Of a stretch of 64,000 nt of DNA, positions 46,652-55,428 are shown one piece after another. The stretch comes from Vibrio sp. D404a (GTDB lineage Bacteria > Pseudomonadota > Gammaproteobacteria > Enterobacterales > Vibrionaceae), in contig NZ_JAHGAJ010000003.1 in the NCBI RefSeq assembly GCF_030248535.1, forward strand, positions 112,515 through 176,514, given 5' to 3'. The number at the start of each line of letters is the position of its first letter. The first letter of the stretch is position 1. Both the position numbers and the translations under genes were made by a program. A model generated the notes under the pieces. The model saw only the letters and a program-made list of their open reading frames with translations, was not told the origin of the DNA and did not search any database.

Positions 46652-47323
46652 TTAAAATAAGTAACCAAATTCAATACCCACAGAGGTATCGTCAAATTCA
46701 TACATGGTAACGGATGCATTCACATCGATATTGCCGTTAGTCCAACCCAAAGCATTTTCAAATACGCTGTCATAGTCAGAATCCAAGAAGTAGGTAAAAT
46801 CACCGCGATAATACATATTACCAAAAGGAACTAACACACCCGCTTCTAAATCAAAACCATCGCTGTAGTCACCGCTAGAATAATTCGCACCCACATTCCA
46901 AGTGCCAAATCCTGCATGAGCCACATAGTTACCACCAACCGTCAGGTTGTCGTAATCTCCAGAGACATTCCACTCACCGTCTAAAACAATATTATTCGAT
47001 AAGTTATATTGGCCTGACAGTGTCACGGCATCATAGTCAAAAGCACTGTGATAATCAGAGCCAAATGTACTGTAGCCCAGACTTACACTGGCTTTATCAT
47101 TGATACCATATGTCCCTTCCAGCGACAGTTGGTCGCCGTTTTCAAAACTGTCGTAACCGGCAGTAATATTACTCTGAACATTTCTAATATCTTGGCTATG
47201 ATAGTTTTTACTATCTTGCGCTACTTGCTTAATATTTTCATTCGTTGCTTGGTCATTTGCAGATACTGCGCCAGAAAAAGAAAGAATAAATAGCGAAGAT
47301 AGTGTTACTAATTGTGTTTTCAT
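46652..47323 (-). CDS. Outer-membrane beta-barrel-like protein
   Basis: 223 residues from ATG 47323 (GGA upstream); the longer frame to 47362 is unlikely. Signal peptide ends GAVSAN. Then repeating amphipathic strands rich in Gly, Tyr and Asn (ITAGYDSFENGDQLSLEGTY, VSLGYSTFGSDY, ATLGG-like text YVAHAGFGTWNVGANY) and a final strand VGIEFGYLF ending in aromatic Phe, which suits the outer-membrane assembly signal. Next to DUF3332. Confidence 0.75.
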   Translation of the reverse strand: MKTQLVTLSSLFILSFSGAVSANDQATNENIKQVAQDSKNYHSQDIRNVQSNITAGYDSFENGDQLSLEGTYGINDKASVSLGYSTFGSDYHSAFDYDAVTLSGQYNLSNNIVLDGEWNVSGDYDNLTVGGNYVAHAGFGTWNVGANYSSGDYSDGFDLEAGVLVPFGNMYYRGDFTYFLDSDYDSVFENALGWTNGNIDVNASVTMYEFDDTSVGIEFGYLF

Positions 47324-47417
47324 GGTTTTCCAAAAATTAAATTTCGATGCCGATACTGGCAATATTAATATTGACCTATTAATCCATTAAATTAGCCATT
47401 GATTTTTAAGTAATAAG

Positions 47418-47450
47418 AAGCCACACCATCCTTTCGTCAGGTATGGCTTC
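47418..47450 (-). terminator. Hairpin after the DUF302 gene
   Basis: GAAGCCACACC and GGTATGGCTTC pair with one mismatch (loop of 11); on the minus strand it lies 54 bases after the DUF302 stop and is followed by TTATTACTT. Confidence 0.6.
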
Positions 47451-47503
47451 TTATTTAGGGGGATATTTAAATGTTATTTACAGCAATAAACGTGAGGGAT
47501 TGA

Positions 47504-48370
47504 TTATTTTTCTATCGCTCCACTAAGTGTTTTTCCTAGTCGATAGTTGATGATTTTATGGGGAATAGCATTGTCTCTATAATGGAGTTCAGACATATCG
47601 ACAATATTATTGTAAGAAACCAGCACTTGATCATTCTCTTCTGTCACCAATACTTTTTGGCCAAAAGCATCCAGTCCAATGCTTGGAAAGTCCGTCATTG
47701 CTTTTGCGCCAGGTGCTGGCCCACCAAACACCAACAAAGTCGAGTTTGGTAATGATTCACCAATTGATTGTGCTCTAGCCTTAAAGTCCCAGTTCATGAA
47801 CCAAACGGTATCATCTTGAGCAAGCACGTCTCGTTTAATATTTGCTAACGTGGTGTCAAAATCATACTCTGAAACTATTGTTTCAATGCCGTAGTTCTTT
47901 GTTAAACCTTCATTCTCAACGGGTACCACTTTAATTAATCCACTGGTTAGTTCTGCCGTATGTTGTGCATATCTCTCAAGTAAGTCTTTATCCTTAATGC
48001 CATGGCGCTTCTGAATAAACTGTTCGTCGGTATAGACTGCTTTCTGTTGACCGTCTTCAACGTAGTTCAACACACGAAATGGAAGGTCCAAACCTACTTG
48101 CAAATTCTCTTTTAACAATTGAGTATTCAGTTCATCATCGCTATAAAAGTCCACTCTACTTGGCGCTAAATACTCACCAGCTTGTTCAGCGAGTCGAGAG
48201 TGATCAATAGTAAGAACTTTCTCTAACTCTAGCTTTTCAGCATTACGATCAACCATCAAAACACTCTCATCAACAGAGTTCAGTTTGTTTTGATAATTAA
48301 CAGGATCAACGGTCGTTTCACAGCCCAGAAGCGGAAGAACAGATAACATAACGAAAGATAATTTTTTCAT
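47504..48370 (-). CDS. Lipoprotein with DUF302-like domains
   Basis: 288 residues; lipobox VLPLLGC (Cys17). The C-terminal half has the DUF302 pattern ERYAQHTAELTSGLIKVVPV, then STLLVFGGPAPGAKAMTDFP, SIGLDAFGQKVLV. A weaker first copy (LQVGLDLPFRVLNYVEDG) suggests a tandem arrangement. DUF302 proteins have unknown function. First gene after a short gap from the secreted-protein pair on this strand. Confidence 0.72.
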   Translation of the reverse strand: MKKLSFVMLSVLPLLGCETTVDPVNYQNKLNSVDESVLMVDRNAEKLELEKVLTIDHSRLAEQAGEYLAPSRVDFYSDDELNTQLLKENLQVGLDLPFRVLNYVEDGQQKAVYTDEQFIQKRHGIKDKDLLERYAQHTAELTSGLIKVVPVENEGLTKNYGIETIVSEYDFDTTLANIKRDVLAQDDTVWFMNWDFKARAQSIGESLPNSTLLVFGGPAPGAKAMTDFPSIGLDAFGQKVLVTEENDQVLVSYNNIVDMSELHYRDNAIPHKIINYRLGKTLSGAIEK

Positions 48371-48421
48371 GTCTGGCCTCTCTTAAGTTCGACAAGTGAT
48401 AAAAATAAATAACAGCCTCGA

Positions 48422-49012
48422 CTACTGAATATCATGGTCTATAACAAAATCCTTTAGCACCGAATGAGCTCGGTTTCGTTCACCATTGTTTAGATGAACA
48501 AGGTATCCATACAGCGCTCTTTCATGCTCAACCATATAGGTCATTTCCTCTTCATAACCCCTAGGACTAGAAGCTTGAATTTCTTCCAATTGGTGAACAA
48601 ATCGCTCAGCACTTCCTTCTAGGTACCGTGAACCTAGGTACGGCATCATTCTCAATGAAAGTATGACCGTTTTTGCAAATAGCTTATCTTTACAACCAAT
48701 AGAGCTATCAACATTAAATTGCTGCCGAACTGGGCTCATCACCTTGGTATTGTGATGCTCCATTTTACTCAAAAGGTCCAAACTATCGGCGGTCATGCTA
48801 CCTGGAGGGTTTTTCTTTAATTCAGAAAACACCTGCTTACCCAAGTTTCGAAATAGCAATTCATACTTAAGTCCTTTCGAAAAGGTTTGGTACTCTTTTT
48901 GATTAATGCTGATCATCGTATTATCCCCACTCATTGCTTTGAAGGGTTGTAGTATTAAAACCATGAGAGTTAGGTGTTTTACCCAAATTGACTTCTCTTT
49001 ATAACAAATCAT
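48422..49012 (-). CDS. Exported protein of unknown function
   Basis: 196 residues from ATG 49012, with GGTGAG upstream; alternative TTG/GTG starts lie up to 49030. The N-terminus is basic then hydrophobic (KHLTLMVLILQPFKAMSG), probably a signal peptide. The rest is helical and charged with two cysteines. Not recognised. The start overlaps the preceding gene by 14 bases, so translation is probably coupled. Confidence 0.65.
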   Translation of the reverse strand: MICYKEKSIWVKHLTLMVLILQPFKAMSGDNTMISINQKEYQTFSKGLKYELLFRNLGKQVFSELKKNPPGSMTADSLDLLSKMEHHNTKVMSPVRQQFNVDSSIGCKDKLFAKTVILSLRMMPYLGSRYLEGSAERFVHQLEEIQASSPRGYEEEMTYMVEHERALYGYLVHLNNGERNRAHSVLKDFVIDHDIQ

Positions 49013-49505
49013 CAACTGGGTTCTCACCAAGCCAAATGTTACTCAATGCAATGCTCTGTTTAGACGTTGAGTGAGTCTGATAAATAACGTTACTATTATG
49101 TTGAACCTGCATAGTTTGCCCATTATAAATAATGGCGATCTCGTCTTTTTCTAAAAGTGATACTGACAAGCTATTCACTAATTTTTGAATGCTAGGATCA
49201 TTAATATTGATCCCTGAGTTCGAGTCTTCTAACGCGTCAATGGCTGCTGTTCTTACTTTCTCTTGCGTTAATTTTTCGGGTATAAACGTCAATATTAGTG
49301 CCGAGTCACCTCGTTCATTTTGTCGATGACTAATATCGTAATAATCGACAAACCATAACGTTCTAGTATTGTTTTTTACCACATGATAATGATCGTATGA
49401 CCACGATTCGTATTGGTTATGCAAAGGGTCAGTTGCTAACTCTTCTGCAAACGTTTCTTTTACCAACATCAAAGCTATCAATATAAACGTAATCTTGTAT
49501 CTCAT
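48999..49505 (-). CDS. Chalcone-isomerase-like exported protein
   Basis: 168 residues with a signal peptide (ending KETFAEE). SLLEKDEIAIIYNGQTMQVQ and IALSNIWLGENPVDDLL resemble the chalcone isomerase-like periplasmic family (PF16036), which has the fold but no known activity in bacteria. Overlaps the downstream unknown gene; the pair is probably one operon with the DUF302 lipoprotein. Confidence 0.62.
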   Translation of the reverse strand: MRYKITFILIALMLVKETFAEELATDPLHNQYESWSYDHYHVVKNNTRTLWFVDYYDISHRQNERGDSALILTFIPEKLTQEKVRTAAIDALEDSNSGININDPSIQKLVNSLSVSLLEKDEIAIIYNGQTMQVQHNSNVIYQTHSTSKQSIALSNIWLGENPVDDLL

Positions 49506-49568
49506 TACTATCGCTTCCTAAATTCAGGTTAAATATGGGAAATATCAATCGATTCACGGAAAGTGGTA

Positions 49569-50234
49569 CTAATACGCTAGGTTCATCATGTCTATAGAAT
49601 CTAATCGCTCTACCTTACTCGGGGTCGGGAATGTCGAATGCACAACAATGCTTCTCGCGATACTTGTAGCTTGAATAGGTAGATATTTTTTCAAACTCCC
49701 CAACATCAACGGCCTAAACACTTTAAGGGCACCTTGAAGTAATTTTTCATCAGGCCTGCTCTCCTGACGATTGCCAGCTAGTGGCCCTGGGTGTAAGAAA
49801 GTCGTTTTCTCAAAATTCAGAAGTTCAACTTTGGTTTCCATTTGCCCTTTACAGCGAAGGTAGTGCGAGCGTGCGTTATTATCAGCCCCCAAGCAGGACA
49901 CAACGATGAGGTGTTTTACACCCATGTTCTTCATGCTTTGCGCTGTAGAAACAACAAGATCCACATCAATAGAACGCAATTTTTCTTTTGTTCCTGCCTT
50001 TTTAATCGTGGTTCCTAAAGCGATAACCCCGACTTCCGGGGAGATAGAATCAAGAGCGCTTGTTGGTACATTTAAGCGACTGTCGATTATCTGCTTTAAC
50101 TTATGATGTTCTCTGTTAACCTCACGTCGAGACAGCGTATAGACGGTGCCGAAGTTCTCACTGTCTAATAAAGCGCTCAAAGTTTCTCGGCCAACTAAGC
50201 CACTTGCTCCAGCAATGATGATTGTTCTGTTCAT
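49569..50234 (-). CDS. NAD(P)-binding oxidoreductase of the atypical SDR/HTATIP2 type
   Basis: 221 residues. Dinucleotide loop IIIAGASGLVGRETLSAL, followed by VGVIALGTTIKKAG and KHLIVVSCLGADNNARSHYL, the pattern of the small atypical SDR group related to HTATIP2/YbjT. Active-site Tyr and Lys appear as HYLRCKGQ. Divergent from tetR; operator A lies 70 bases upstream. It is the first unit of the TetR-controlled locus. Confidence 0.87.
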   Translation of the reverse strand: MNRTIIIAGASGLVGRETLSALLDSENFGTVYTLSRREVNREHHKLKQIIDSRLNVPTSALDSISPEVGVIALGTTIKKAGTKEKLRSIDVDLVVSTAQSMKNMGVKHLIVVSCLGADNNARSHYLRCKGQMETKVELLNFEKTTFLHPGPLAGNRQESRPDEKLLQGALKVFRPLMLGSLKKYLPIQATSIARSIVVHSTFPTPSKVERLDSIDMMNLAY

Positions 50235-50300
50235 ATTTAATCCACCGTCTGTTTATGTTTAACACTAACGTTGCCTCGACCGTGTATATACTAGAATAAA

Positions 50301-50318
50301 CATACCGACCGGTCTAGT
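50301..50318. promoter_or_regulatory. TetR operator A
   Basis: ATACCGACCGGTCTAG; reverse complement contains the core ACCGGTCGGT. Upstream of the oxidoreductase start at 50234. Confidence 0.8.
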
Positions 50319-50344
50319 CAGGGTTTTGTTAAGTTTGTCAGAAT

Positions 50345-50364
50345 TAGACTGGACGGTCGGTTTA
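50345..50364. promoter_or_regulatory. TetR operator B
   Basis: TAGACTGGACGGTCGGTTTA holds the core with two changes (8 of 10: GACGGTCGGT). Lies 45 bases upstream of the tetR start, so autoregulation is likely. Confidence 0.7.
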
Positions 50365-50408
50365 GTGAGCGTATAATGCTACTAATCATTTAGATTCCGA
50401 GCTGACTT

Positions 50409-50978
50409 ATGAAAGACTTAAAACAAAAACTTTTGGACGTAGGCTTTGAGCTTATAAGTGAACAGGGTTTTGCAGGCCTTGGGTTGATGAAGATTATTAA
50501 TAGCGCTGAAGCAACGAAGGGGTCGTTTTACCATCACTTCAAATCGAAAGAAGACTTTGGGTCTGTGCTATTGACGAATTACTTCGAAGATCACCTAGAA
50601 ACCCTCGATAGTTTCTTGATGGATACCTCTCTTTCTTACCAAGATCGAGTTAAAGCATACTTTGACTATTGGTGTTCAGAGAAACTGACTTCAGATTTTC
50701 AAATAAAATGCTTGGTCGTTAAATTATCTGGTGAAGTGTCTGGTACTTCAAACCAAATGCAAAAAGTGCTTAATGAAGGTGCAGAGAAGATCATTGGCCG
50801 CATGGGATACTTTTTTAAAGAAGGTGTTGAGAACGGAAGTTTCAATATGCTTGATGGCTATGATACGGCAAGAACACTGTATGGCTTGTGGCTAGGAAGC
50901 ACTCTATTGGCCGCTATGCAGAAAGATCGTTCACTGCTGGATAACGCAATGAAAGAGACAATCAAACTGACGCACTAA
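50409..50978 (+). CDS. TetR family regulator of the sulfatase/dehydrogenase locus
   Basis: 189 residues. N-terminal HTH: DVGFELISEQGFAGLGLMKI with INSAEATKGSFYHHFKSKEDF (typical of AcuR/NemR-like TetR proteins), C-terminal effector domain with several aromatic residues. Six copies of the same operator sequence lie near this gene and the surrounding units, including one before tetR itself. Ligand unknown; an aldehyde or alcohol would be a fair guess. Confidence 0.9.
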   Translation: MKDLKQKLLDVGFELISEQGFAGLGLMKIINSAEATKGSFYHHFKSKEDFGSVLLTNYFEDHLETLDSFLMDTSLSYQDRVKAYFDYWCSEKLTSDFQIKCLVVKLSGEVSGTSNQMQKVLNEGAEKIIGRMGYFFKEGVENGSFNMLDGYDTARTLYGLWLGSTLLAAMQKDRSLLDNAMKETIKLTH

Positions 50979-51017
50979 TGAGTCTACTTCTTCTCACATT
51001 TTGTAAAAATGCCTGAT

Positions 51018-51045
51018 AAAAAGCTCATCATTCGATGAGCTTTTT
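51018..51045. terminator. Bidirectional intrinsic terminator
   Basis: AAAAAGCTCATC / GATGAGCTTTTT with loop ATTC between tetR (plus) and the membrane-protein gene (minus). Confidence 0.9.
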
Positions 51046-51073
51046 GTTTTTCTATTTGGTATCAAAAAACCGA

Positions 51074-51568
51074 TTACTGTCTAACAACCTCAAGAACAGA
51101 GGCAGGAATGATGGTTTCAAGCTCAATGTATTGGCTAAGATCTAGCAAAGCAAAACCGCTATAAGCTAAACTGCTCCAACCTAAGATAGATAGAACAAGC
51201 AGACCGAAAGTTTTCACCCCACTTTGATTTAATCTTTTTGAAACAAAAGTATAGCTAGGAATTCCAACCAATACTGGTGCCAAAATCGCCATCGACAATT
51301 GACCGTATTGATTCCACTTTCTCATAAATTTTCTCAGCTTAGGGTTAAACACCACTTCTTTTCGTTTCTTGAACAGACGTGAATACACTGGAGCAATTTG
51401 CCAGCCAGCATACGCAGCGAGCATCGCTGGGATAAGGTTAAACACCAGCATTTCCGGGTAAGAATATGATAGAAAGGCTGCAATAGCTGGCCCTGAATAG
51501 GTCTTCCAAAGGCTTAAGAGAGCCATCGACAAACCGACGGCCAAATAGGTTTCAAATGCTAACGTCAT
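51074..51568 (-). CDS. Small integral membrane protein, not recognised
   Basis: 164 residues with about four hydrophobic segments and a positively charged middle (SRLFKKRKEVVFNPKLRKFM). The first helix VGLSMALLSLW and later VLVGIPSYTFVSKRL are the only notable blocks. No family could be assigned. Its start overlaps the sulfatase maturase stop by four bases, so it is translated with it, suggesting work in the same process. Confidence 0.7.
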   Translation of the reverse strand: MTLAFETYLAVGLSMALLSLWKTYSGPAIAAFLSYSYPEMLVFNLIPAMLAAYAGWQIAPVYSRLFKKRKEVVFNPKLRKFMRKWNQYGQLSMAILAPVLVGIPSYTFVSKRLNQSGVKTFGLLVLSILGWSSLAYSGFALLDLSQYIELETIIPASVLEVVRQ

Positions 51569-52803
51569 GCTTTATCTCCACGCAATGGCTTACCGTTACG
51601 CTTCAATATGCCGGTAATAATGGGGTCGATATGAGTAAAAAAATCCATCCAACCTGAACACAAGTAATTAAGACCCACTTCACCAGTGGCGGTCGTTAAT
51701 ATACGATTTTTCGGACATTCTCCGTGACACGCAAAGCGGTAATCACACTCTCGGCACTGTGTTGGCAACGACTTGCTTTTTGCAAAACCGAATTGTTGCT
51801 GTTTAAACGAGAGAGCTAGAGCGCCCAAAGGATTCTTCTCAATGTTTCCGAGTAAAAACTCATCGAACACATAATGGTCACAAGAATAGACATCACCATT
51901 TGGTTCAACGGCTAACCCTTTTCCGCAAATCTCGCTTAATGTGCACATGCTGCTTTCATGCCCCATCCAAACGCCGAAGAAATTGTCGAAATAAGGAATG
52001 AACACTTGGCCAAAATCGTGCTTAATCCATTCATCAAAAATCGTTGTTAGAAAATGCCCCCACCCTTTGGCTGAAACACTCCAAGGCTCTACCAACCCAT
52101 TAACTGGAATGATTGCCAGGTCACCATAGCTGTGCCACTGGCTATTTGTTGACGCAGATAGTTTATCTACAACGGGAATGAACTGAATTTGAGACGGCTG
52201 CACCTCATCACGCAAAAACCGATAAACTTCAAGCGGTTTTCGGCTACTGACATCGTTAACACAAGTTAGTGTTGCGAACTGAACTTTATGCTTCTGAAGA
52301 AGCTTAATTCCACGCATCGTTTTTTCAAACGTACCTCTGCCTGCTCGATTTTTACGATAATAATTATGGATATCTTCAGGGCCATCAATGCTAACGCCAA
52401 CTACAAAGTCATGTTTCTTAAAGAATTCGCACCACTGTTCGTTCAAGAGCGTGCCATTCGTCTGAATATCATTTGTGATGGTAGAAACTTCCGGGCAATA
52501 CTTTGCTTGTAACTGAACAACCAATTCAAAATACTCAACGCCTAACAATGTAGGTTCACCGCCATGCCATGAGAAAATGATCTCCTCAGTATTTTGAGCT
52601 TCAATATACTGCTTAATGTAATTTTCGAGTGCGACTTCATCCATGGATACGGAAGAGCGCGATGAATAATCCAATAAACCTTGCTTACCTAAGTAATAAC
52701 AGTAGGTACAATCAATATTGCACACCGCACCAATGGGCTTTGCTAAAGCTTGAATTTTGCTGTGTGCCTTACCATTAAACTGTGGTGCTGAGATAGTTTT
52801 CAT
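51565..52803 (-). CDS. Anaerobic sulfatase-maturating radical SAM enzyme (AtsB/anSME type)
   Basis: 412 residues from ATG 52803 (GGGAG upstream). Cluster motif VCNIDCTYCYYLGK with Cys28, Cys32, Cys35 (CX3CX2C), SAM region SWHGGEPTLLGVEYF, NGTLLNEQW, and a SPASM domain (CGKGLAVEPNGDVYSCDHYV, CRECDYRFACHGECPKNR). Such enzymes convert the active-site Cys or Ser of a sulfatase to formylglycine. Operator C lies 86 bases upstream; the sulfatase is the neighbouring unit. Confidence 0.93.
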   Translation of the reverse strand: MKTISAPQFNGKAHSKIQALAKPIGAVCNIDCTYCYYLGKQGLLDYSSRSSVSMDEVALENYIKQYIEAQNTEEIIFSWHGGEPTLLGVEYFELVVQLQAKYCPEVSTITNDIQTNGTLLNEQWCEFFKKHDFVVGVSIDGPEDIHNYYRKNRAGRGTFEKTMRGIKLLQKHKVQFATLTCVNDVSSRKPLEVYRFLRDEVQPSQIQFIPVVDKLSASTNSQWHSYGDLAIIPVNGLVEPWSVSAKGWGHFLTTIFDEWIKHDFGQVFIPYFDNFFGVWMGHESSMCTLSEICGKGLAVEPNGDVYSCDHYVFDEFLLGNIEKNPLGALALSFKQQQFGFAKSKSLPTQCRECDYRFACHGECPKNRILTTATGEVGLNYLCSGWMDFFTHIDPIITGILKRNGKPLRGDKA

Positions 52804-52888
52804 AGTTGCTCCCAATTATTGAAGAGTTTCCTTCTCTATCTAAATCCCGTTGTTTATTTCGAGGTATTGATGGCACTATACACAAAAC

Positions 52889-52903
52889 AAACCGACCGGT
52901 CTA
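52889..52903. promoter_or_regulatory. TetR operator C
   Basis: AAACCGACCGGTCTA; perfect core in the reverse orientation. Upstream of the maturase-membrane protein unit. Confidence 0.83.
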
Positions 52904-52923
52904 CATTTTAATTAAAATGAAAA

Positions 52924-52947
52924 AGCCCCTAAGAAAACTCAGGGGCT
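52924..52947 (-). terminator. Intrinsic terminator of the sulfatase transcript
   Basis: AGCCCCT / AGGGGCT stem with a ten-base loop; on the minus strand TTTTTCATTTT follows. It separates the sulfatase from the maturase unit. Confidence 0.82.
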
Positions 52948-52980
52948 ATAAGCCAACTTAATGTCGTTATGTCTGTATTA

Positions 52981-54753
52981 TTAATGCGACATGGTATGAC
53001 CTGCCGCGCCTAACCACGGGTTCCAATCTTCAGCAACATCAACAATATTATGGTCTTTCCTGTATTGCTCGTAAGTCGCCATCATATCTTGATAAATCTC
53101 AGGATATTTATCTTCGACTGGCACAGCTTCAGCCGGGTCTTCTTTAATGTTATATAAGTGCCACTTACCATCACCGTACATACCAGTGCGGAGCTTCATT
53201 AACTTATAGTCACCTTGAATAACAAAGCCGTTCCCAAACAACTCGAATGCAAACCAATCATCTTCAGAGCGTACGGTATCTGCTTGACCAGACAAGAAAG
53301 GCACCATAGATTTACCCGAAGGCAACGCGATTGTTCGCTCTTTATATTCAGAACCAGGGTGCGCGACACCTGCATAATCAAGGATGGTCATCGGTAGGTC
53401 TTTCACGCTTAATGTTGTGTTAGACATTGCACCTTGCTGATCGAACCCTGTACCTTCAGGTGGACTCACTATAAGCGGAACTCTCACACCACCTTCCGAA
53501 ACAAACCATTTCCACCATTGCAGTGGACCTGTCGTAGCGTTTGCCCATTCACTGCCTAGCTGTCGACTTGAACGTGATGTACCGATTGCTTCATCAGACA
53601 TATCAAAATGATCTTCGGTCCAGTTCTTCCACAAGCTGTTGGCCAATGGGCCCATAGCGTCTGATCCTTCTGGGCCATTATCTGGCATATAGATAACCAA
53701 TGTGTTGTCCAGCTCGCCAGTTTCTCTTAGGTAATCCAATACTCGCCCGATATAAAAGTCTTGAGCTTCAATCATCGCTGCGTATGTTGCCATTAGTCGT
53801 GCTTGAGTTTTCTTCTCGGCATCCGTTAAATCATCCCACTTTTTAGTAATTGGGTTGTCTGCTGGATAAGGTGTATTTTTCTGGTACACGCCAGCTTCGA
53901 TCATCTGTTCGTAACGTTGTTTTTTAAGGCCTTCATATCCCAAGCTTTCATACATTTCTGTGTACTTATCAATCAATGCCGCAGGTGCTTGAAGTGGGAA
54001 GTGCGCCGTTGTAAGTGCGAGATAACCAAAGAAAGGTTTACCAGAGTCCTTGCCCTCTTCGATGTATTCAATCATTTTCCCTGTATAAAGATCATCAGAA
54101 TAGATCCCTTTGACACGCTCGACTTGCTGACCATTCTCATAGAACTTTTGTTTCGTCACAGGCGGCTGTTTTCCTTCAGCCAGTGCTTTTTCAGCGACTT
54201 TTACCGATGGGTACATATCGGTATCATCCCAGTGTGCTGAACCACCTGAATAGACGCCATAAGTTTGGTCGAAGCCCCAATCCTGTGGTGGATTACCATG
54301 ACCATCACCAGACCCCAAGTGCCATTTACCGGCATGATAGGTGTTGTATCCATTGTCTCTTAGTAGTTCAGTAATTGTTACGGCATCACGAGTCAGATAA
54401 CCCTCATAACCTTTTTTGCCTTTTGACGGTGGGTAGATTGAGTAGTCGAACGACCCTAAACCCACTTCAATGCTATTGGCTCCAGTAAAGAGTTGACCTC
54501 GTGTTACCGACGAAACCGGAGACGCGTGAAAATTATTGAAGCGAATTCCTTCTTCCGCGAGAGAGTTCAGAGTTGGAGTGTTAATCTCAGACCCAAATGG
54601 TTGAAGATCGCCCATTCCGATATCATCACCAACAATAAGCAAAATGTTAGGTTGGTTTGCCTCTGTTGTAGCTTCTGTTGACGCTGCGCCTAATGATGGA
54701 AAGGCGATGAACGGGGTAATTAGACCCAAGGAAATTACAATTTTAGTCTTCAT
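52981..54753 (-). CDS. Exported Ser-type sulfatase (arylsulfatase family)
   Basis: 590 residues with a signal peptide (ending LGAAST). Metal site LIVGDDIGMGDL (Asp43-Asp44). The formylglycine position in ASPVSSVTRGQLFTG is Ser81, giving SSVTR; the family motif is C/S-X-P-X-R, so the Pro is Val83. Other blocks: AGKWHLGSGDGHGNPP, TAHFPLQAP and VIYMPDNGPEG. Ser-type sulfatases need an AtsB-like maturase, which is encoded next door. Likely periplasmic; natural sulfate ester unknown. Overlaps the DUF4345-like gene by one base (TAATG). Confidence 0.92.
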   Translation of the reverse strand: MKTKIVISLGLITPFIAFPSLGAASTEATTEANQPNILLIVGDDIGMGDLQPFGSEINTPTLNSLAEEGIRFNNFHASPVSSVTRGQLFTGANSIEVGLGSFDYSIYPPSKGKKGYEGYLTRDAVTITELLRDNGYNTYHAGKWHLGSGDGHGNPPQDWGFDQTYGVYSGGSAHWDDTDMYPSVKVAEKALAEGKQPPVTKQKFYENGQQVERVKGIYSDDLYTGKMIEYIEEGKDSGKPFFGYLALTTAHFPLQAPAALIDKYTEMYESLGYEGLKKQRYEQMIEAGVYQKNTPYPADNPITKKWDDLTDAEKKTQARLMATYAAMIEAQDFYIGRVLDYLRETGELDNTLVIYMPDNGPEGSDAMGPLANSLWKNWTEDHFDMSDEAIGTSRSSRQLGSEWANATTGPLQWWKWFVSEGGVRVPLIVSPPEGTGFDQQGAMSNTTLSVKDLPMTILDYAGVAHPGSEYKERTIALPSGKSMVPFLSGQADTVRSEDDWFAFELFGNGFVIQGDYKLMKLRTGMYGDGKWHLYNIKEDPAEAVPVEDKYPEIYQDMMATYEQYRKDHNIVDVAEDWNPWLGAAGHTMSH

Positions 54754-55157
54754 TAGTAAGCTCCAACTTTATTTTGCTGTTGAAAATTCGCGTTTGTTGA
54801 ACCTTTAAGAACCACATAACCAGAGAACGCAATCACAGCTTCGATAACCGTGTATCCAACCAAAACAATATTTGGTGTGCCATCTACAAGCATGCTCACC
54901 ACTCTTGCGGCAGCTAAACCACTCATAAACACAATCAAGCTATGCAGAGCTGATAACGTGTACTTGTTATTAAATGCTGCAACTAACCAAAACGTTCCCA
55001 TTGCCACATAAAGACCCATGGTAGCTCGGAAAATGTTGGTCATTTCGATGCTGTTGACATCGATACCAAAGAACAACTCTTGAAACAGCCCGTAAGTTAA
55101 GGCTACAGGGAAGATCCCAAGAGATGCGACGAGTAGGAAAATATTTTCTTTTTTCAT
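54753..55157 (-). CDS. Small membrane protein, DUF4345-like (tentative)
   Basis: 134 residues with four hydrophobic segments. Pattern FRATMGLYVAMGTFWLVAAF and AARVVSMLVDGTPNIV resembles DUF4345, but the match is not certain. The stop codon overlaps the sulfatase start (TAATG), so the two are an operon under operator D. Its role with the sulfatase is unknown. Confidence 0.68.
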   Translation of the reverse strand: MKKENIFLLVASLGIFPVALTYGLFQELFFGIDVNSIEMTNIFRATMGLYVAMGTFWLVAAFNNKYTLSALHSLIVFMSGLAAARVVSMLVDGTPNIVLVGYTVIEAVIAFSGYVVLKGSTNANFQQQNKVGAY

Positions 55158-55321
55158 GTTAATAAACCTTCATTTAGTCAATAGCTTATGATTCATTTGG
55201 TAAATGTCAGTCCATTGACAAGCTCTTCCCTAAATCTAAAAATGGACAGTATTTAGATCAAATCTGAGGTTAGGTATTTCCATCTTGGTTACCTCTGGCA
55301 TCAGTAGCGACCGACACACTC

Positions 55322-55341
55322 AAACTGACCAGTCGGTCTAG
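55322..55341. promoter_or_regulatory. TetR operator D
   Basis: AAACTGACCAGTCGGTCTAG; the core is ACCAGTCGGT (9 of 10). Located 165 bases upstream of the DUF4345-like gene. Confidence 0.72.
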
Positions 55342-55428
55342 GCAATGATTACGATTTGCTAGTACATGAGTCACATAAAGAATGTGCAGTCGCGTTAATT
55401 TAGAAAGTTGTAAGCAAATGAACTTGAA

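Noticed and set aside
53199..54681. Several 60-107 codon frames on both strands within the sulfatase gene
   Set aside because: They are shadows of a well supported gene with clear domain motifs; none has an SD or recognisable product.
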